Assembly: GCF_000412335.2 (NCBI RefSeq)
Contig: NZ_KE161030.1
Coordinates: 2,012,328 to 2,076,327, forward strand
Length of the DNA stretch: 64,000 nucleotides
Source: Cedecea davisae DSM 4568
Lineage (GTDB): Bacteria; Pseudomonadota; Gammaproteobacteria; Enterobacterales; Enterobacteriaceae
Direction of reading: 5' to 3'
The notes under the pieces were generated by a model. The model was given only the letters and a program-made list of their open reading frames with translations, was not told the origin of the DNA and ran no database searches. Within the stretch, counting starts at the first letter, position 1. Each line of letters begins with the position of its first letter. Both the position numbers and the translations under genes were made by a program. Positions 43,608 to 53,284 of this stretch are shown here, one piece after another.

Positions 43608-44922
43608 CCCCCTGATGCATAAATGGCGGGCGCTTGCCGTTTGCTGTTCGCTGGCTTTAAGCGGCGCGGCACTGGCGAAAGAAAAAATCGATTTTATGTT
43701 CCCTGCGCCCGTAGACGGCAAACTGACGATGGAGATGACCCGCGTCATTAAAGCGTTTAACGACTCGCAGCAGGATGTTGAGGTTCGCGGGATCTTCACC
43801 GGCGGCTACGACACCACCAAAATCAAAGCCGAGTCAGCGCAGAAGGCCGGTCAACCGCCCGCGTTGGTGATTATGTCCGCCAACTTTACTACCGACCTGG
43901 CGCTAAAAGATGAAATCTTGCCGATGGACGAGCTGTTTAAATACGGCAACCGTAAGGCGGGCGACTTCCTGATGAACGACTTCTGGCCCGCAATGCATAA
44001 GAATGCTCAGGTGATGGGCGTGACGTATGCCATTCCGTTCCACAACTCCACGCCAATTCTCTATTACAACAAAACTCTGTTTGACCAGGCCGGGATCAAG
44101 CAGCCGCCGCAGACCTGGGCGGAAATGCTGGCAGATGCGAAGAAGCTGACCGACGCCAGCAAAGGGCAGTGGGGCATTATGCTGCCGTCCACCAATGACG
44201 ATTACGGCGGCTGGATTTTCTCGTCGCTGGTTCGCGCCAACGGCGGCAACTACTTCAATGAAAACTATCCGGGCGAAGTTTACTACGACTCGCCGACTAC
44301 CATCGGCGCGTTGCGCTTCTGGCAGGATTTGATCTACCGCGACAAGGTAATGCCGTCCGGCGTACTGAATTCTAAACAGATCAGCGCGGCGTTCTTTAGC
44401 GGCAAGCTGGGTATGGCGATGTTGAGTACCGGCGCGCTGGGTTTTATGCGTGAAAACAGCAAAGACTTTGATATGGAAGTTGCCATGATGCCAGCCAAAG
44501 AGCAACGCGCCGTGCCTATCGGCGGTGCCAGCCTGGTCAGCTTCAAAGGTATTTCCGACGCGCAGAAAAAAGCGGCTTATCAGTTCCTGACTTATCTGGT
44601 CAGCCCGAAAGTCAACGGAGAGTGGAGCCGCTTTACCGGCTACTTCTCGCCGCTCAAAGCCTCTTACGACACGCCGGAGATGAAAGAGTATATGCAAAAA
44701 GATCCACGCGCGGAAATCGCCCTCGAGCAGCTTAAGTACGCCCACCCGTGGTATTCGACCTACGAAACGGTGGCGGTACGTCAGGCGATGGAAAACCAGC
44801 TGGCGGCGGTAGTTAACGACCAGAAGGTGAACCCGGAGGCGGCTGCGAAATCCGCTCAGAAAACCGCGGATGAGTTAATGAAGCCTTATGTTGAGAAAAC
44901 GGCTTTAGCTGATTCCAGGTAA
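43600..44922 (+). CDS. Periplasmic binding protein, UgpB-like
   Basis: The protein has 440 residues from the ATG at 43600 (AGGAG ribosome site inside the end of the ATPase gene). An earlier frame start at 43546 has no signal peptide and is rejected. The signal peptide ends near residue 26 (SGAALA). Sequence features such as FMFPAPVDGKLTMEMTRVIKAFN, YNKTLFDQAGI..PPQTWAEM and YFSPLKASYDTPEM are those of family 1 binding proteins like UgpB. It is the last gene of the operon; a strong terminator follows. Confidence 0.9.
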   Translation: MFNPLMHKWRALAVCCSLALSGAALAKEKIDFMFPAPVDGKLTMEMTRVIKAFNDSQQDVEVRGIFTGGYDTTKIKAESAQKAGQPPALVIMSANFTTDLALKDEILPMDELFKYGNRKAGDFLMNDFWPAMHKNAQVMGVTYAIPFHNSTPILYYNKTLFDQAGIKQPPQTWAEMLADAKKLTDASKGQWGIMLPSTNDDYGGWIFSSLVRANGGNYFNENYPGEVYYDSPTTIGALRFWQDLIYRDKVMPSGVLNSKQISAAFFSGKLGMAMLSTGALGFMRENSKDFDMEVAMMPAKEQRAVPIGGASLVSFKGISDAQKKAAYQFLTYLVSPKVNGEWSRFTGYFSPLKASYDTPEMKEYMQKDPRAEIALEQLKYAHPWYSTYETVAVRQAMENQLAAVVNDQKVNPEAAAKSAQKTADELMKPYVEKTALADSR

Positions 44923-44934
44923 CCAGCGTTATCG

Positions 44935-44958
44935 ATCGGGCGGCGGCCGTCGCCCGAT
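44935..44958 (+). terminator. Terminator of the gpdQ/Ugp-like operon
   Basis: ATCGGGCG (44935-44942) pairs with CGCCCGAT (44951-44958), followed by TTTTCC. It lies 12 bases after the binding-protein stop. Confidence 0.85.
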
Positions 44959-45058
44959 TTTCCACTTTCGATTATCATCGACAAAAATCACTTTCTGACT
45001 ATAACAGTTGCGTAAAAAAGCGTATTTTTAGCGCTCTGATATAGACAGGGAGCAGGGC

Positions 45059-46477
45059 ATGAAAAAATACCAGCAGCTGGCGCAGCAAATCCTCGAGCAG
45101 ATAGCGCTTGGCGTGTGGCAGCCCGGCGACCGTCTGCCGTCTCTGCGCGAGCAGGTGCGGCACAGCGGCATGAGTTTTATGACCGTCGGTCACGCCTACC
45201 AGATGCTTGAAAGCCAGGGTGCAATCGTTGCCAGGCCTCAGTCCGGCTATTACGTTGCGCCTCGCCCTGTGGCGCGCAGCATACCTGTTACGGTGCAGGT
45301 CACCAGCGATGAAACTGTCGATATCAATACTTATATTTTCGATGTGCTACAGGCGAGCTGTGACACCTCGGTAGTGCCTTTTGGTTCCGCGTTTCCCGAC
45401 CCGCGCCTATTCCCTTTACAGCAGCTAAACCGCTCGATGGCGGCGGTGAGCAAAACCGCGACCGCCATCAGTGTGATAGAAAGCCTGCCGCCGGGTAATG
45501 AGGCGCTACGCCACGCTATTGCGCAGCGCTATGCCCAGCAGGGAATTCAGGTGTCCCCGGATGAAATAGTCATTACCGCCGGGGCGCTGGAGGCACTAAA
45601 CCTCAGTCTACAGGCCGTTACCGAGCCGGGGGATTGGGTTATTGTGGAAAATCCGTGCTTCTATGGCGCGTTACAGGCGCTGGAACGCCTGCGGCTTAAA
45701 GCGCTGTCGGTGGCGACCGACCCGGTCAGCGGTATCGATCTTGAGGCGCTGGCCAGAGCGCTAAAGGAGTACCCGGTGAAAGCCTGCTGGCTGATGACCA
45801 ATAGCCAGAACCCGCTGGGCGTGACGCTTTCGGCGGAGAAAAAGGCGCAGCTGATTGAGCTATTGCAGCGCCATAACGTCACGCTTATCGAGGACGATGT
45901 CTATACCGAGCTTTATTACGGGCGGGAAAGGCCGTTACCGGCCAGGGCGTATGACGAGCAGGGAATGACCCTGCATTGCTCATCCTTCTCCAAATGTCTG
46001 GTGGCCGGATTCCGCATTGGCTGGGTAGCCGCCGGGAAACATGCCCGCCGCATTCAGCAGCTTCAACTGATGAGTACCTTATCCACCAGTTCGCCGATGC
46101 AGCTGGCGCTGGTCGATTTCCTGGCGACCCGTCGCTATGACACGCATCTGCGTAAACTTCGCCGCATGCTGGCCGAACGCAAACAGCAGGCGTGGCAGGC
46201 CCTGAGCGAGTTGCTGCCGGAGGCGGTTAAAATCCACCGCAGCGAAAGCGGCTATTTTTTATGGGTCGAGCTTCCTGAAGGCTGCGATGCCAGCCTGCTA
46301 AGCGAGCGCGCTCTGGGGCATAAAATCAGCATTGCTCCCGGGAAAATGTTTACCACCGGCAAAGCGTGGGACAACTACTTCCGCTTCAACGCTTCATGGG
46401 CGTGGGGGGAAAGAGAGCAACAGGCTGCGGTGACGTTGTCACGTTTAATCACCCAACAACTTGAGGAGAAGGCGTAA
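45059..46477 (+). CDS. MocR-type regulator (GntR domain fused to aminotransferase domain), YjiR-like
   Basis: The protein has 472 residues. Residues 1-75 form a winged helix of the GntR type (YQQLAQQILEQIALGVWQPGDRLPSLREQVRHSGMSFMTVGHAYQMLESQGAI). The rest is a fold-type I aminotransferase domain, including SSFSKCLVAGFRIGWV with the PLP lysine. Such proteins usually regulate transcription and do not catalyse. It resembles E. coli YjiR. It overlaps the GNAT gene by one base (TAATG). The target may be the pair itself or the gpdQ operon just upstream; the sequence does not decide. Confidence 0.88.
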   Translation: MKKYQQLAQQILEQIALGVWQPGDRLPSLREQVRHSGMSFMTVGHAYQMLESQGAIVARPQSGYYVAPRPVARSIPVTVQVTSDETVDINTYIFDVLQASCDTSVVPFGSAFPDPRLFPLQQLNRSMAAVSKTATAISVIESLPPGNEALRHAIAQRYAQQGIQVSPDEIVITAGALEALNLSLQAVTEPGDWVIVENPCFYGALQALERLRLKALSVATDPVSGIDLEALARALKEYPVKACWLMTNSQNPLGVTLSAEKKAQLIELLQRHNVTLIEDDVYTELYYGRERPLPARAYDEQGMTLHCSSFSKCLVAGFRIGWVAAGKHARRIQQLQLMSTLSTSSPMQLALVDFLATRRYDTHLRKLRRMLAERKQQAWQALSELLPEAVKIHRSESGYFLWVELPEGCDASLLSERALGHKISIAPGKMFTTGKAWDNYFRFNASWAWGEREQQAAVTLSRLITQQLEEKA

Positions 46478-46998
46478 TGTATCAAACGGAAAGGCTTATT
46501 TTGCGCCCGTGGCGCGAGGAAGATTTACCCTCGTTTGCCGAGATGAATGCTGACCCTGAGGTAATGCGCTATTTCCTTAATCCGCTAACCGAGGACGAAA
46601 GCCGGGACTACCTTGAGTCGTTTCGTCAGCGCATGGCTGAAAACGGATTTGGTTTTTGGGCGCTGGAAGAGCGGAGCAGCGGCGAACTGGCCGGGTTTGT
46701 CGGGTTAAACCGGCCGGGTTATACGCTGCCATTTTCTCCCTGCGTGGAAATAGGCTGGCGGCTGCGGAAGGCTTTTTGGGGCAAGGGTTATGCGCCAGAG
46801 GCTGCGGCGCGGGCGCTGCGTGTCGGCTTCGAAGAGTACGGGCTTGAAAGCATTGTGGCGTTTACCGCGCTGCCAAATATGCCTTCGCAGAGGGTAATGG
46901 AGAAGCTCGGCATGACGAGAGAAGGTGAGTTTGACCATCCTATGGTGTCTGAAGACCACCCGCTGCTGCGGCACGTCTGGTATCAAATTCAGCGGTAG
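46477..46998 (+). CDS. GNAT-family N-acetyltransferase (RimJ/RimL type)
   Basis: The protein has 173 residues. The opening YQTERLILRPWREEDLPSFAEMNADPEVMRYF and the acetyl-CoA region RLRKAFWGKGYAPEAAARAL, then NMPSQRVMEKLGM, are typical. It is translationally coupled to the MocR-type regulator. The substrate is unknown. Confidence 0.9.
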   Translation: MYQTERLILRPWREEDLPSFAEMNADPEVMRYFLNPLTEDESRDYLESFRQRMAENGFGFWALEERSSGELAGFVGLNRPGYTLPFSPCVEIGWRLRKAFWGKGYAPEAAARALRVGFEEYGLESIVAFTALPNMPSQRVMEKLGMTREGEFDHPMVSEDHPLLRHVWYQIQR

Positions 46999-47107
46999 CT
47001 GTCGATATTGCCCCGCCAGCCGTAAGAAATGAACAATTTTTGAGAGCAATCACGGCGTGAGTCCTGCAAAACTACGCCTTCAAAAATGTTGTTACGGAAT
47101 GGAAATT

Positions 47108-47437
47108 ATGAACATCGGCGTATCGCTGGCAGGGCGAATGATTGTGCAGGGGCTGAGCGCAATTAAATCAAGAGCGACTAAATTTGGTAGCGGCGTGAGC
47201 AAACTAGTCAGCAGCTTAACCCGAATCAGCAATAGCGATAATCGGCCAACTAAAGGTAAAGAGTGGAAAAGGGCAACATTTCCAAACGGCGTAGGCTATG
47301 CAAATATCGAGCACCTGCATATGCCATCACGTTTTTTATCCAGTAGCGAAACGAACAAAAAAATCCAGTTTTCAGAGTTTTTGACCCGCGTTAACTCCAA
47401 CCCGGAATTAAAGAATAAGTTTAGCTCGATGGCGTAA
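47108..47437 (+). CDS. Hypothetical protein, unrecognised
   Basis: The protein has 109 residues from the ATG at 47108. Starts at 47057 (GTG) and 47099 are also possible. The sequence is rich in Ser, Lys and Asn (KSRATKFGSGVSKLVSSLTRISNSDN) with no signal peptide or membrane segment, and its codon use is more AT-rich than that of its neighbours. It stands alone with 270 bases before the next gene. No family was recognised; recent acquisition is plausible. Confidence 0.55.
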   Translation: MNIGVSLAGRMIVQGLSAIKSRATKFGSGVSKLVSSLTRISNSDNRPTKGKEWKRATFPNGVGYANIEHLHMPSRFLSSSETNKKIQFSEFLTRVNSNPELKNKFSSMA

Positions 47438-47709
47438 CAGATATTACTAATTGCTGTCACTCAGAACGTTGGCTCAGTTCACCGGGCCAGTGTGTTCATT
47501 TCTGGCATTGTCTGAAACCACACCCCCGGCGCTAAAATTTGCTCTTTAGCATGAGCAATTGTCCGTTTATTTCCTTAATTCATCAAATTTTGAACCCGGA
47601 CACCTGTTGTTACTACTGATATGCCATTGCTAACAGATTTAAAGTAAAGCCGTTACGGGAATTAATGATTAGCTTGTCGAGCGGTTTTAATTTTGCATTG
47701 GGGTAAGAG

Positions 47710-48501
47710 ATGAAGAGTAAAAGCCAGCTTTACGGGTTAACGTCGGGTCTGCTTCTGGCGGCGTTGAGCGCCAGCGCCTGGGCGAAAAGCGAACAGGGTG
47801 CGCCGGGTGAAAACTACCCGGTATTAACCCAAAGTTATTTATTGCAGTCGTTTGATAGCAGCCAAAAAGTGAAGGAAGAGAAGATTACCCCGGAATTGCA
47901 AAATCAGTATTTTTACAGCAATTGCGGCGGCTCCAAAGGTTGTGATTCGGCGCTCCCTGAGGGGGCAATCATGTTTAAAGCGCCATCCGGGTTCGGTTCA
48001 ACGGCGCACAGTGAGTTCCCGCGCGTTGAATTAAGAGCCACGCAGAACTTCGTTAACGGTAGCGAGTTTAATAACGAGCAAAGCGGCTCGGTCTATATCG
48101 TGCAGGCACCGTCTACGCGCTCTATTATCTTCGCCCAGATCCACGGCGATAAGCCCGGCGGGTCGGAGATGTTCAAGCTGCGTTGGGAAAACGGGGCGGT
48201 GGTTGCGGGCGTTAAAGAAAATTATGGCGATGCGGAGAAGAGAAGCACGCTGTTATCCGGCATCGGGCTGAACGAAAAGATTGATTACAAGCTGAAGGCT
48301 AAAGGGACTTCGGGCGGAATGAAAGTCACGATTGAAGTCAGCGCAGACGGGAAAACGGCCAGTAAAACATTCAGTTACCCGGAGCAGGGCTGGAAGGGCG
48401 TCCAGCTGTACTTTAAAGCCGGGAACTACAATCAGGACAAAGACAGGGACGGTACAGAAGCGAAGGTGGCCTACAGCAAGCTGGACGTGCGTTACCAGTA
48501 A
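47710..48501 (+). CDS. Polysaccharide lyase family 7 alginate lyase
   Basis: The protein has 263 residues. The signal peptide ends near residue 25 (SAWA). All three PL7 motifs are present: FPRVELRA (Arg105-Glu107-Arg109), FAQIHG (Gln143-Ile-His145) and YFKAGNYNQ (234-242), with the catalytic Tyr in the last. It should cleave alginate or a similar uronate polymer by beta-elimination in the periplasm or outside. A GGGGTAAGAG ribosome site precedes the ATG. No other alginate-use genes are nearby, so it may act on biofilm polymer of neighbours. Confidence 0.92.
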   Translation: MKSKSQLYGLTSGLLLAALSASAWAKSEQGAPGENYPVLTQSYLLQSFDSSQKVKEEKITPELQNQYFYSNCGGSKGCDSALPEGAIMFKAPSGFGSTAHSEFPRVELRATQNFVNGSEFNNEQSGSVYIVQAPSTRSIIFAQIHGDKPGGSEMFKLRWENGAVVAGVKENYGDAEKRSTLLSGIGLNEKIDYKLKAKGTSGGMKVTIEVSADGKTASKTFSYPEQGWKGVQLYFKAGNYNQDKDRDGTEAKVAYSKLDVRYQ

Positions 48502-48551
48502 TGGCATTAAACCCGGCGACCTGGAGGCTGCCGGGCAGGCAATCTGCAATA

Positions 48552-48980
48552 TTACTTCTTAACCGCTATCAGCACAGATGAGGCTTTTACCAGCGCCAAC
48601 AGGCGGCCTCCGGCCTTAAGTGCCATCTCCTCTGCCGCCTCGTTTGTTACTACGGCGGTCAGCTCAAAACCTGCGTCAGTTTTAATGTGCACGGTAGTAT
48701 TTACCGCACCAGCCAGCACGGATTTCACTTCGCCGGGGAACTGGTTGCGGGCGGAGAAGCGGTAGCCGCATTCTTCGCTTGCCAGCATTACCCACGGCGC
48801 TTTGATAAGGGCGATAGCCTCTTTGCCGTTGACCAGGCCCAGCGCATCCTTGCTGGTGCGCGTGACGACGGCCACCAGCTTGCCGCCGCCGTTGAGCGTT
48901 AATTCTATTTCGTCGTTAACCGCGCCATCCGTGACGTGGCTAATGGTGCCGGTTAACTGATTACGGGCAGAAATGGTCAT
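48552..48980 (-). CDS. Double-Mop-domain molybdate-binding protein (molbindin)
   Basis: The protein has 142 residues in two tandem Mop domains, each starting SARNQ.(T/P)G.(I/V) (residues 4-70 and 76-140). Such molbindins bind molybdate or tungstate oxyanions in the cytoplasm for storage or homeostasis. It stands alone, convergent with the alginate lyase gene and divergent from patD. Confidence 0.88.
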   Translation of the reverse strand: MTISARNQLTGTISHVTDGAVNDEIELTLNGGGKLVAVVTRTSKDALGLVNGKEAIALIKAPWVMLASEECGYRFSARNQFPGEVKSVLAGAVNTTVHIKTDAGFELTAVVTNEAAEEMALKAGGRLLALVKASSVLIAVKK

Positions 48981-49254
48981 GGTGCCTCCTGGCGTTCAAC
49001 TTGAAAGGGATGAGGTAAAGCATAGAACCGGCGGCCGTTGATTCATATTAATTTTCTATAGATATCAAATTTGACCGCGCAGCTGTTATACCAGAGCAAA
49101 GAGCAAAACTGGCACAGCTTACTGCGTGGTGCGTCACAACGTGGTGAAATTTTCGGATGCGGCAGACTGCGCCCGGAATGCCGAAGCTAAGCTTTTTACC
49201 ACGAATCATCGATGCCTGCGGGCCATAAAAACCAGACTGGGTAAGGGGAGCGGA

Positions 49255-50679
49255 ATGCAAAGCCAACTGTTGATTAACGGCAAGCTTGTGGATGGACTCG
49301 GGGAAAAGCAGCCGGTCTACAATCCGGCAACCGGCAAGGTTCTGCTTGAAGTCGCTGAGGCGACGGTGGAACAGGTAAATGATGCGGTGCTGGCGGCGGA
49401 CCGGGCTTTTGCCGGGTGGGGGCAGACAACGCCGAAGGAGCGCGCTGAGCACCTTCTGGCGCTGGCCGATGTTATCGAGCAGCATAGCGAAGTCTTCGCC
49501 CGCCTGGAGTCCCAAAATTGCGGCAAGCCTTATCACTGCGTGCTTAATGACGAAATTCCGGCGGTAGTGGATGTCTTCCGCTTCTTTGCCGGAGCCAGCC
49601 GCTGCCTGGGAGGGCTGGCCGCTGGGGAATACCTTAGCGGGCATACTTCGATGATCCGCCGCGATCCTGTGGGCGTTGTCGCCTCTATTGCCCCGTGGAA
49701 CTATCCGCTGATGATGGCCGCGTGGAAGCTTGCGCCTGCGTTAGCCGCCGGTAACTGCGTGGTTATCAAACCTTCGGAAATCACGCCGCTGACGGTGTTT
49801 AAGCTGGCCGAACTGGCAAAAGATATCTTTCCCGCAGGCGTGCTGAACGTCCTGTTTGGCCGGGGGCAAACCGTTGGTGATGTGCTGACCGGTCATGAAA
49901 AAGTGCGTATGGTTTCGCTGACCGGCTCTATCGCCACCGGCGAGCACATTATCAGCCATACCGCGCCGTCGATAAAACGCACCCATATGGAATTGGGAGG
50001 CAAAGCGCCGGTCATTGTTTTTGACGATGCCTCACTGGAAGCGGTGGTCGAAGGCGTGCGCACCTTCGGTTATTACAATGCCGGGCAGGATTGCACCGCC
50101 GCCTGCCGAATCTACGCCCAAAGCGGAATTTATGACCGACTGGTGGAAAAGCTGGGCGCGGCGGTCGCCAGTCTTAAATACGGCAGCCCGGACGATGAAA
50201 GCACCGAGCTTGGGCCGTTAAGCTCGCTGGCGCATCTGGAGCGGGTCGATAAGGCGGTGCAGGAGGCGAAGGCGCTGCCCCACGTTAAGGTGATTACCGG
50301 GGGCGGGAAGGTGGAAGGTTCAGGCTATTACTTCCAGCCTACGCTGCTGGCAGGCGCGAAGCAGAGCGACGCTATCGTGCAAAAAGAGGTATTTGGACCG
50401 GTGGTCAGCGTCACCCGTTTTGACGATGAGCCGCAGGTACTGGAGTGGGCAAATGACTCGAGCTACGGGCTGGCATCGTCTGTCTGGACGCAGGATGTTG
50501 GCCGCGCCCATCGCCTCAGCGCCCGCCTGCAATACGGCTGCACCTGGGTTAATACGCACTTTATGCTGGTCAGCGAAATGCCGCACGGCGGCCAGAAGCT
50601 CTCCGGCTACGGCAAGGATATGTCGCTCTACGGCCTGGAGGATTACACCGTCATTCGTCATGTGATGATAAAGCATTAA
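49255..50679 (+). CDS. patD: Gamma-aminobutyraldehyde dehydrogenase PatD
   Basis: The protein has 474 residues from the ATG at 49255 (AAGGGGAG ribosome site), the same length as E. coli PatD (YdcW), to which it is very similar ([54 protein letters not shown]). The catalytic Cys lies in GQDCTAACR and the general-base Glu in MELGGKAP. It oxidises 4-aminobutyraldehyde to GABA in putrescine breakdown, using NAD. In E. coli ydcX (ortT) follows it, as it does here after one inserted gene. Confidence 0.95.
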   Translation: MQSQLLINGKLVDGLGEKQPVYNPATGKVLLEVAEATVEQVNDAVLAADRAFAGWGQTTPKERAEHLLALADVIEQHSEVFARLESQNCGKPYHCVLNDEIPAVVDVFRFFAGASRCLGGLAAGEYLSGHTSMIRRDPVGVVASIAPWNYPLMMAAWKLAPALAAGNCVVIKPSEITPLTVFKLAELAKDIFPAGVLNVLFGRGQTVGDVLTGHEKVRMVSLTGSIATGEHIISHTAPSIKRTHMELGGKAPVIVFDDASLEAVVEGVRTFGYYNAGQDCTAACRIYAQSGIYDRLVEKLGAAVASLKYGSPDDESTELGPLSSLAHLERVDKAVQEAKALPHVKVITGGGKVEGSGYYFQPTLLAGAKQSDAIVQKEVFGPVVSVTRFDDEPQVLEWANDSSYGLASSVWTQDVGRAHRLSARLQYGCTWVNTHFMLVSEMPHGGQKLSGYGKDMSLYGLEDYTVIRHVMIKH

Positions 50680-50761
50680 CACGATTCACCTGTCCGCAAA
50701 AGTGGGCATTTTTGGCTTCCTTTGCCAGGCTTACAGGGACTTGTAAACAGGAGAGACGACC

Positions 50762-51205
50762 ATGGGTTTATTTGATTTTGTCAAAGAAGCAGGTGAGAAA
50801 CTGTGGGATTCGCTGAAAGGAAATGACGGCGACCAGGGAAGCAAGCTGGAAGAGCACCTGAAAAAGAGCGGCATTGAGGGCGCGGACAAGGTGAGCGTGA
50901 GCGTCGAAAACGGCAAAGCGGTAATAACCGGGGATGGGCTTACGCAGGAGCTGAAGGAGAAAATCCAGGTCGCTGTAGGCAACGTTGCGGGTATCAGCAG
51001 TGTTGAAAACAACATCAAAGCGACGGACTCCGCGCAGGAGGCGACATATTACACCGTCAAATCCGGTGATACGTTAAGCGCCATTTCTAAACATGTTTAT
51101 GGCGATGCCAATAAGTACAACAAAATCTTCGAAGCCAACAAACCTATGCTCAGCCATCCGGACAAAATCTACCCCGGGCAGGTGCTGATCATTCCTAAGT
51201 TGTAG
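50762..51205 (+). CDS. kbp: Kbp/YgaU-like potassium-binding BON-LysM protein
   Basis: The protein has 147 residues, closely similar to E. coli Kbp (YgaU): [18 protein letters not shown], a BON domain at about 25-90, then LysM ([19 protein letters not shown]) to the end. There is no signal peptide, in line with a cytoplasmic K+ binder. E. coli kbp lies elsewhere, so this copy between patD and ortT may be a second one. A T-run terminator follows. Confidence 0.88.
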   Translation: MGLFDFVKEAGEKLWDSLKGNDGDQGSKLEEHLKKSGIEGADKVSVSVENGKAVITGDGLTQELKEKIQVAVGNVAGISSVENNIKATDSAQEATYYTVKSGDTLSAISKHVYGDANKYNKIFEANKPMLSHPDKIYPGQVLIIPKL

Positions 51206-51215
51206 CGCTGCAAAT

Positions 51216-51235
51216 AAACCCACTTCGGTGGGTTT
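51216..51235 (+). terminator. Terminator after kbp
   Basis: AAACCCAC (51216-51223), TTCG tetraloop, GTGGGTTT (51228-51235), then TT. A standard strong intrinsic terminator. Confidence 0.92.
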
Positions 51236-51325
51236 TTACACTAAAAAAACAGGTTGTGAAACTTGATCTGCGTCATAAAAAAGAGCATATTTTGCAAAAT
51301 TTTTTAACAAGTAGTCATGTCTGGT

Positions 51326-51499
51326 ATGACCCTTTATCAACATATGTTGGTTTTTTACGCCGTAATGTCGTTAATCTGCGCCGGGATCACCTGGCTGCTG
51401 GCCAAAGATTCTAAACGCATCAAATTTCTCTGTTCCGTGCTGGTTGGGGCGACCTGGCCGATGAGCTTCCCGGTGGCGCTGATGTTTTCGCTGTTCTGA
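51326..51499 (+). CDS. ortT: OrtT/GhoT-family small membrane toxin
   Basis: The protein has 57 residues from the ATG at 51326, the same length as E. coli OrtT (YdcX); an ATG at 51317 would add three residues. MTLYQHMLVFYAVM and the C-terminus LVGATWPMSFPVALMFSLF match the OrtT/GhoT family. Two membrane helices are visible. OrtT lowers membrane potential and ATP under stress and has no antitoxin partner in E. coli; none is seen here. Its position close to patD matches the E. coli patD-ydcX order. Confidence 0.88.
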   Translation: MTLYQHMLVFYAVMSLICAGITWLLAKDSKRIKFLCSVLVGATWPMSFPVALMFSLF

Positions 51500-51509
51500 C
51501 CCTCCCTGC

Positions 51510-51527
51510 GGCCCGGTTTGCCGGGCC
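51510..51527 (+). terminator. Hairpin after ortT
   Basis: GGCCCGG (51510-51516) and CCGGGCC (51521-51527) with a TTTG loop lie 11 bases after the ortT stop. The T run is short (TT), so it is a weaker terminator. Confidence 0.65.
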
Positions 51528-51635
51528 TTCGCCATTAACTCCCTCCTGAATAAGCTATCAGCAAATCATCTTGTCGTGTCCGGGCAGATACTATAGTCTC
51601 AAAAATCACGATGTTAGCCCCGACCCGGAACCGCT

Positions 51636-53264
51636 ATGGCCGCCCAGAATCCGCTATTAACCGTTAGCTCACTCTGCATTAATACGCCCGATGGAAAACC
51701 GCTAGTGCAGAACGCCTCGTTTAGCGTCGAGCGCCGCGAAATCGTGGCCCTGGTAGGTGAGTCCGGCTCGGGTAAAACCTTAACCTCTCTGGCGGTCATG
51801 GGGCTGCTGCCCGGCGGCTTGTACCAGAGCGGCGGTGAAATCAGTTTCAACGGCGAGCTTATTGCCGCGCCCGGGAAAACCTATCCTCGGCGGCTGCGCG
51901 GGCAGCAAATTGCCACCATTTTTCAGGAGCCGATGAGCAGCATGAACCCGGTGCTGAAAGTGGGTGAGCAAATTGCCGAGGTGCTGGTGCGCCACCAACA
52001 ATTAAGCTGGAAACAGGCGCATCGTGAGGCGATAGCGTTGCTGGACAGAGTGGGCATCGTTAACCCGGAGCAGCGTGCAAAACAGTATATTCATCAGCTT
52101 TCCGGCGGGATGCGCCAGCGCGTGATGATCGCCAGCGCAATTAGCTGCAAGCCAGCGCTGCTGATTGCCGATGAGCCTACCACCGCGCTGGACGTTACCA
52201 TCCAGGCTCAGATCCTTTCCCTGCTCCAGGAACTACAGCGTGAAATGGCGATGGGCATCTTGTTTATCACCCACGATTTAAGCGTGGTCGCCCGCTATGC
52301 GGACCGTGCCTGCGTGCTGTATCAGGGCAATATTGTTGAGCAGGGCAACGTGCCGACGCTGCTGACTTCACCCCAGGCCGGGTACACCCGCAGGCTGATT
52401 GCCGCCTCGCAGCCTGAATCCAGGCCCTGCAGGCGTAAAGATGTGACTCGTACCCCGCTGGTGCAGCTCTCTCAGCTAACTAAAAGCTACCCGCAGGCTC
52501 ACGCGCTGCCGTTCTTCCCGGCCAAACGGCAGACGGTACTCAAGCCAACAAGTCTTGAGATCGAACGGGGTGAAATTGTTGGGCTGATTGGCGAGTCCGG
52601 TTCGGGAAAAACCACGCTTGGCCGCGCGGCTATCGGTTTAATTCCGGCAGACAGCGGCACTATTATTTTTGACGGTCTCGATGTACGCCGTGCCAGCCGC
52701 GAGCAGCAGCAGGGTATGCGGCGCAGGGCGCAAATCATATTCCAGGACCCTTACGCCAGCCTTGACCCCAAAATGCCGGTTGGAGAGCAGATTGCCGAGC
52801 CGCTACGCGTACACAAGCTGCGCCCGGCGGACCAGATCCAAAGCAGGGTAATTGAGCTGCTGGAACTGGTGGGGCTTGAAGCCAGCGCGGCGACGCGATT
52901 GCCTTCTGCGTTTTCCGGCGGGCAGCGGCAGCGCATCGCTATTGCGCGAGCTTTGGCCCTGGAGCCGGAACTGCTGGTGGCCGATGAGGCGGTTTCCGCG
53001 CTGGATCTCTCGGTGCGAGGGCAGATCCTCGCGCTGCTTGCGGATCTGCGCAACCGTCTGGGTTTAACCGTTTTGTTTATCAGCCACGATCTCGGAGCGG
53101 TGCGGCAGGCGTGCGACCGCGTAGTTGTCCTGTATCGCGGTGAAATAGTGGAAACCGGAGCTACAAAGCAGGTGCTTGACCGCCCGCAGCACGAATACAC
53201 GCGCCAGCTGCTGGCCGCCGCGCCGGATATTCAGCAGGCGCTGAAGCTCCGTGCGGCCGGTTAA
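51636..53264 (+). CDS. Fused dual ATP-binding protein of a peptide-type ABC importer
   Basis: The protein has 542 residues with two full ATPase domains: VGESGSGKT / LSGGMRQR / [12 protein letters not shown] and IGESGSGKT / FSGGQRQR / [12 protein letters not shown]. No permease gene follows on its strand. The binding protein and two permeases lacking an ATPase lie at 57448-60712 on the other strand, and this gene runs toward that operon, so it is almost certainly their missing partner. Only 20 bases separate its stop from that of the rhodanese gene. Confidence 0.9.
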   Translation: MAAQNPLLTVSSLCINTPDGKPLVQNASFSVERREIVALVGESGSGKTLTSLAVMGLLPGGLYQSGGEISFNGELIAAPGKTYPRRLRGQQIATIFQEPMSSMNPVLKVGEQIAEVLVRHQQLSWKQAHREAIALLDRVGIVNPEQRAKQYIHQLSGGMRQRVMIASAISCKPALLIADEPTTALDVTIQAQILSLLQELQREMAMGILFITHDLSVVARYADRACVLYQGNIVEQGNVPTLLTSPQAGYTRRLIAASQPESRPCRRKDVTRTPLVQLSQLTKSYPQAHALPFFPAKRQTVLKPTSLEIERGEIVGLIGESGSGKTTLGRAAIGLIPADSGTIIFDGLDVRRASREQQQGMRRRAQIIFQDPYASLDPKMPVGEQIAEPLRVHKLRPADQIQSRVIELLELVGLEASAATRLPSAFSGGQRQRIAIARALALEPELLVADEAVSALDLSVRGQILALLADLRNRLGLTVLFISHDLGAVRQACDRVVVLYRGEIVETGATKQVLDRPQHEYTRQLLAAAPDIQQALKLRAAG

Positions 53265-53284
53265 TCAGCGGTGAAAATGCCGGG

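Noticed and set aside
51263-51276. FNR-like site TTGAT-N4-GTCAT upstream of ortT
   Set aside because: Two mismatches in one half-site and no clear promoter next to it.
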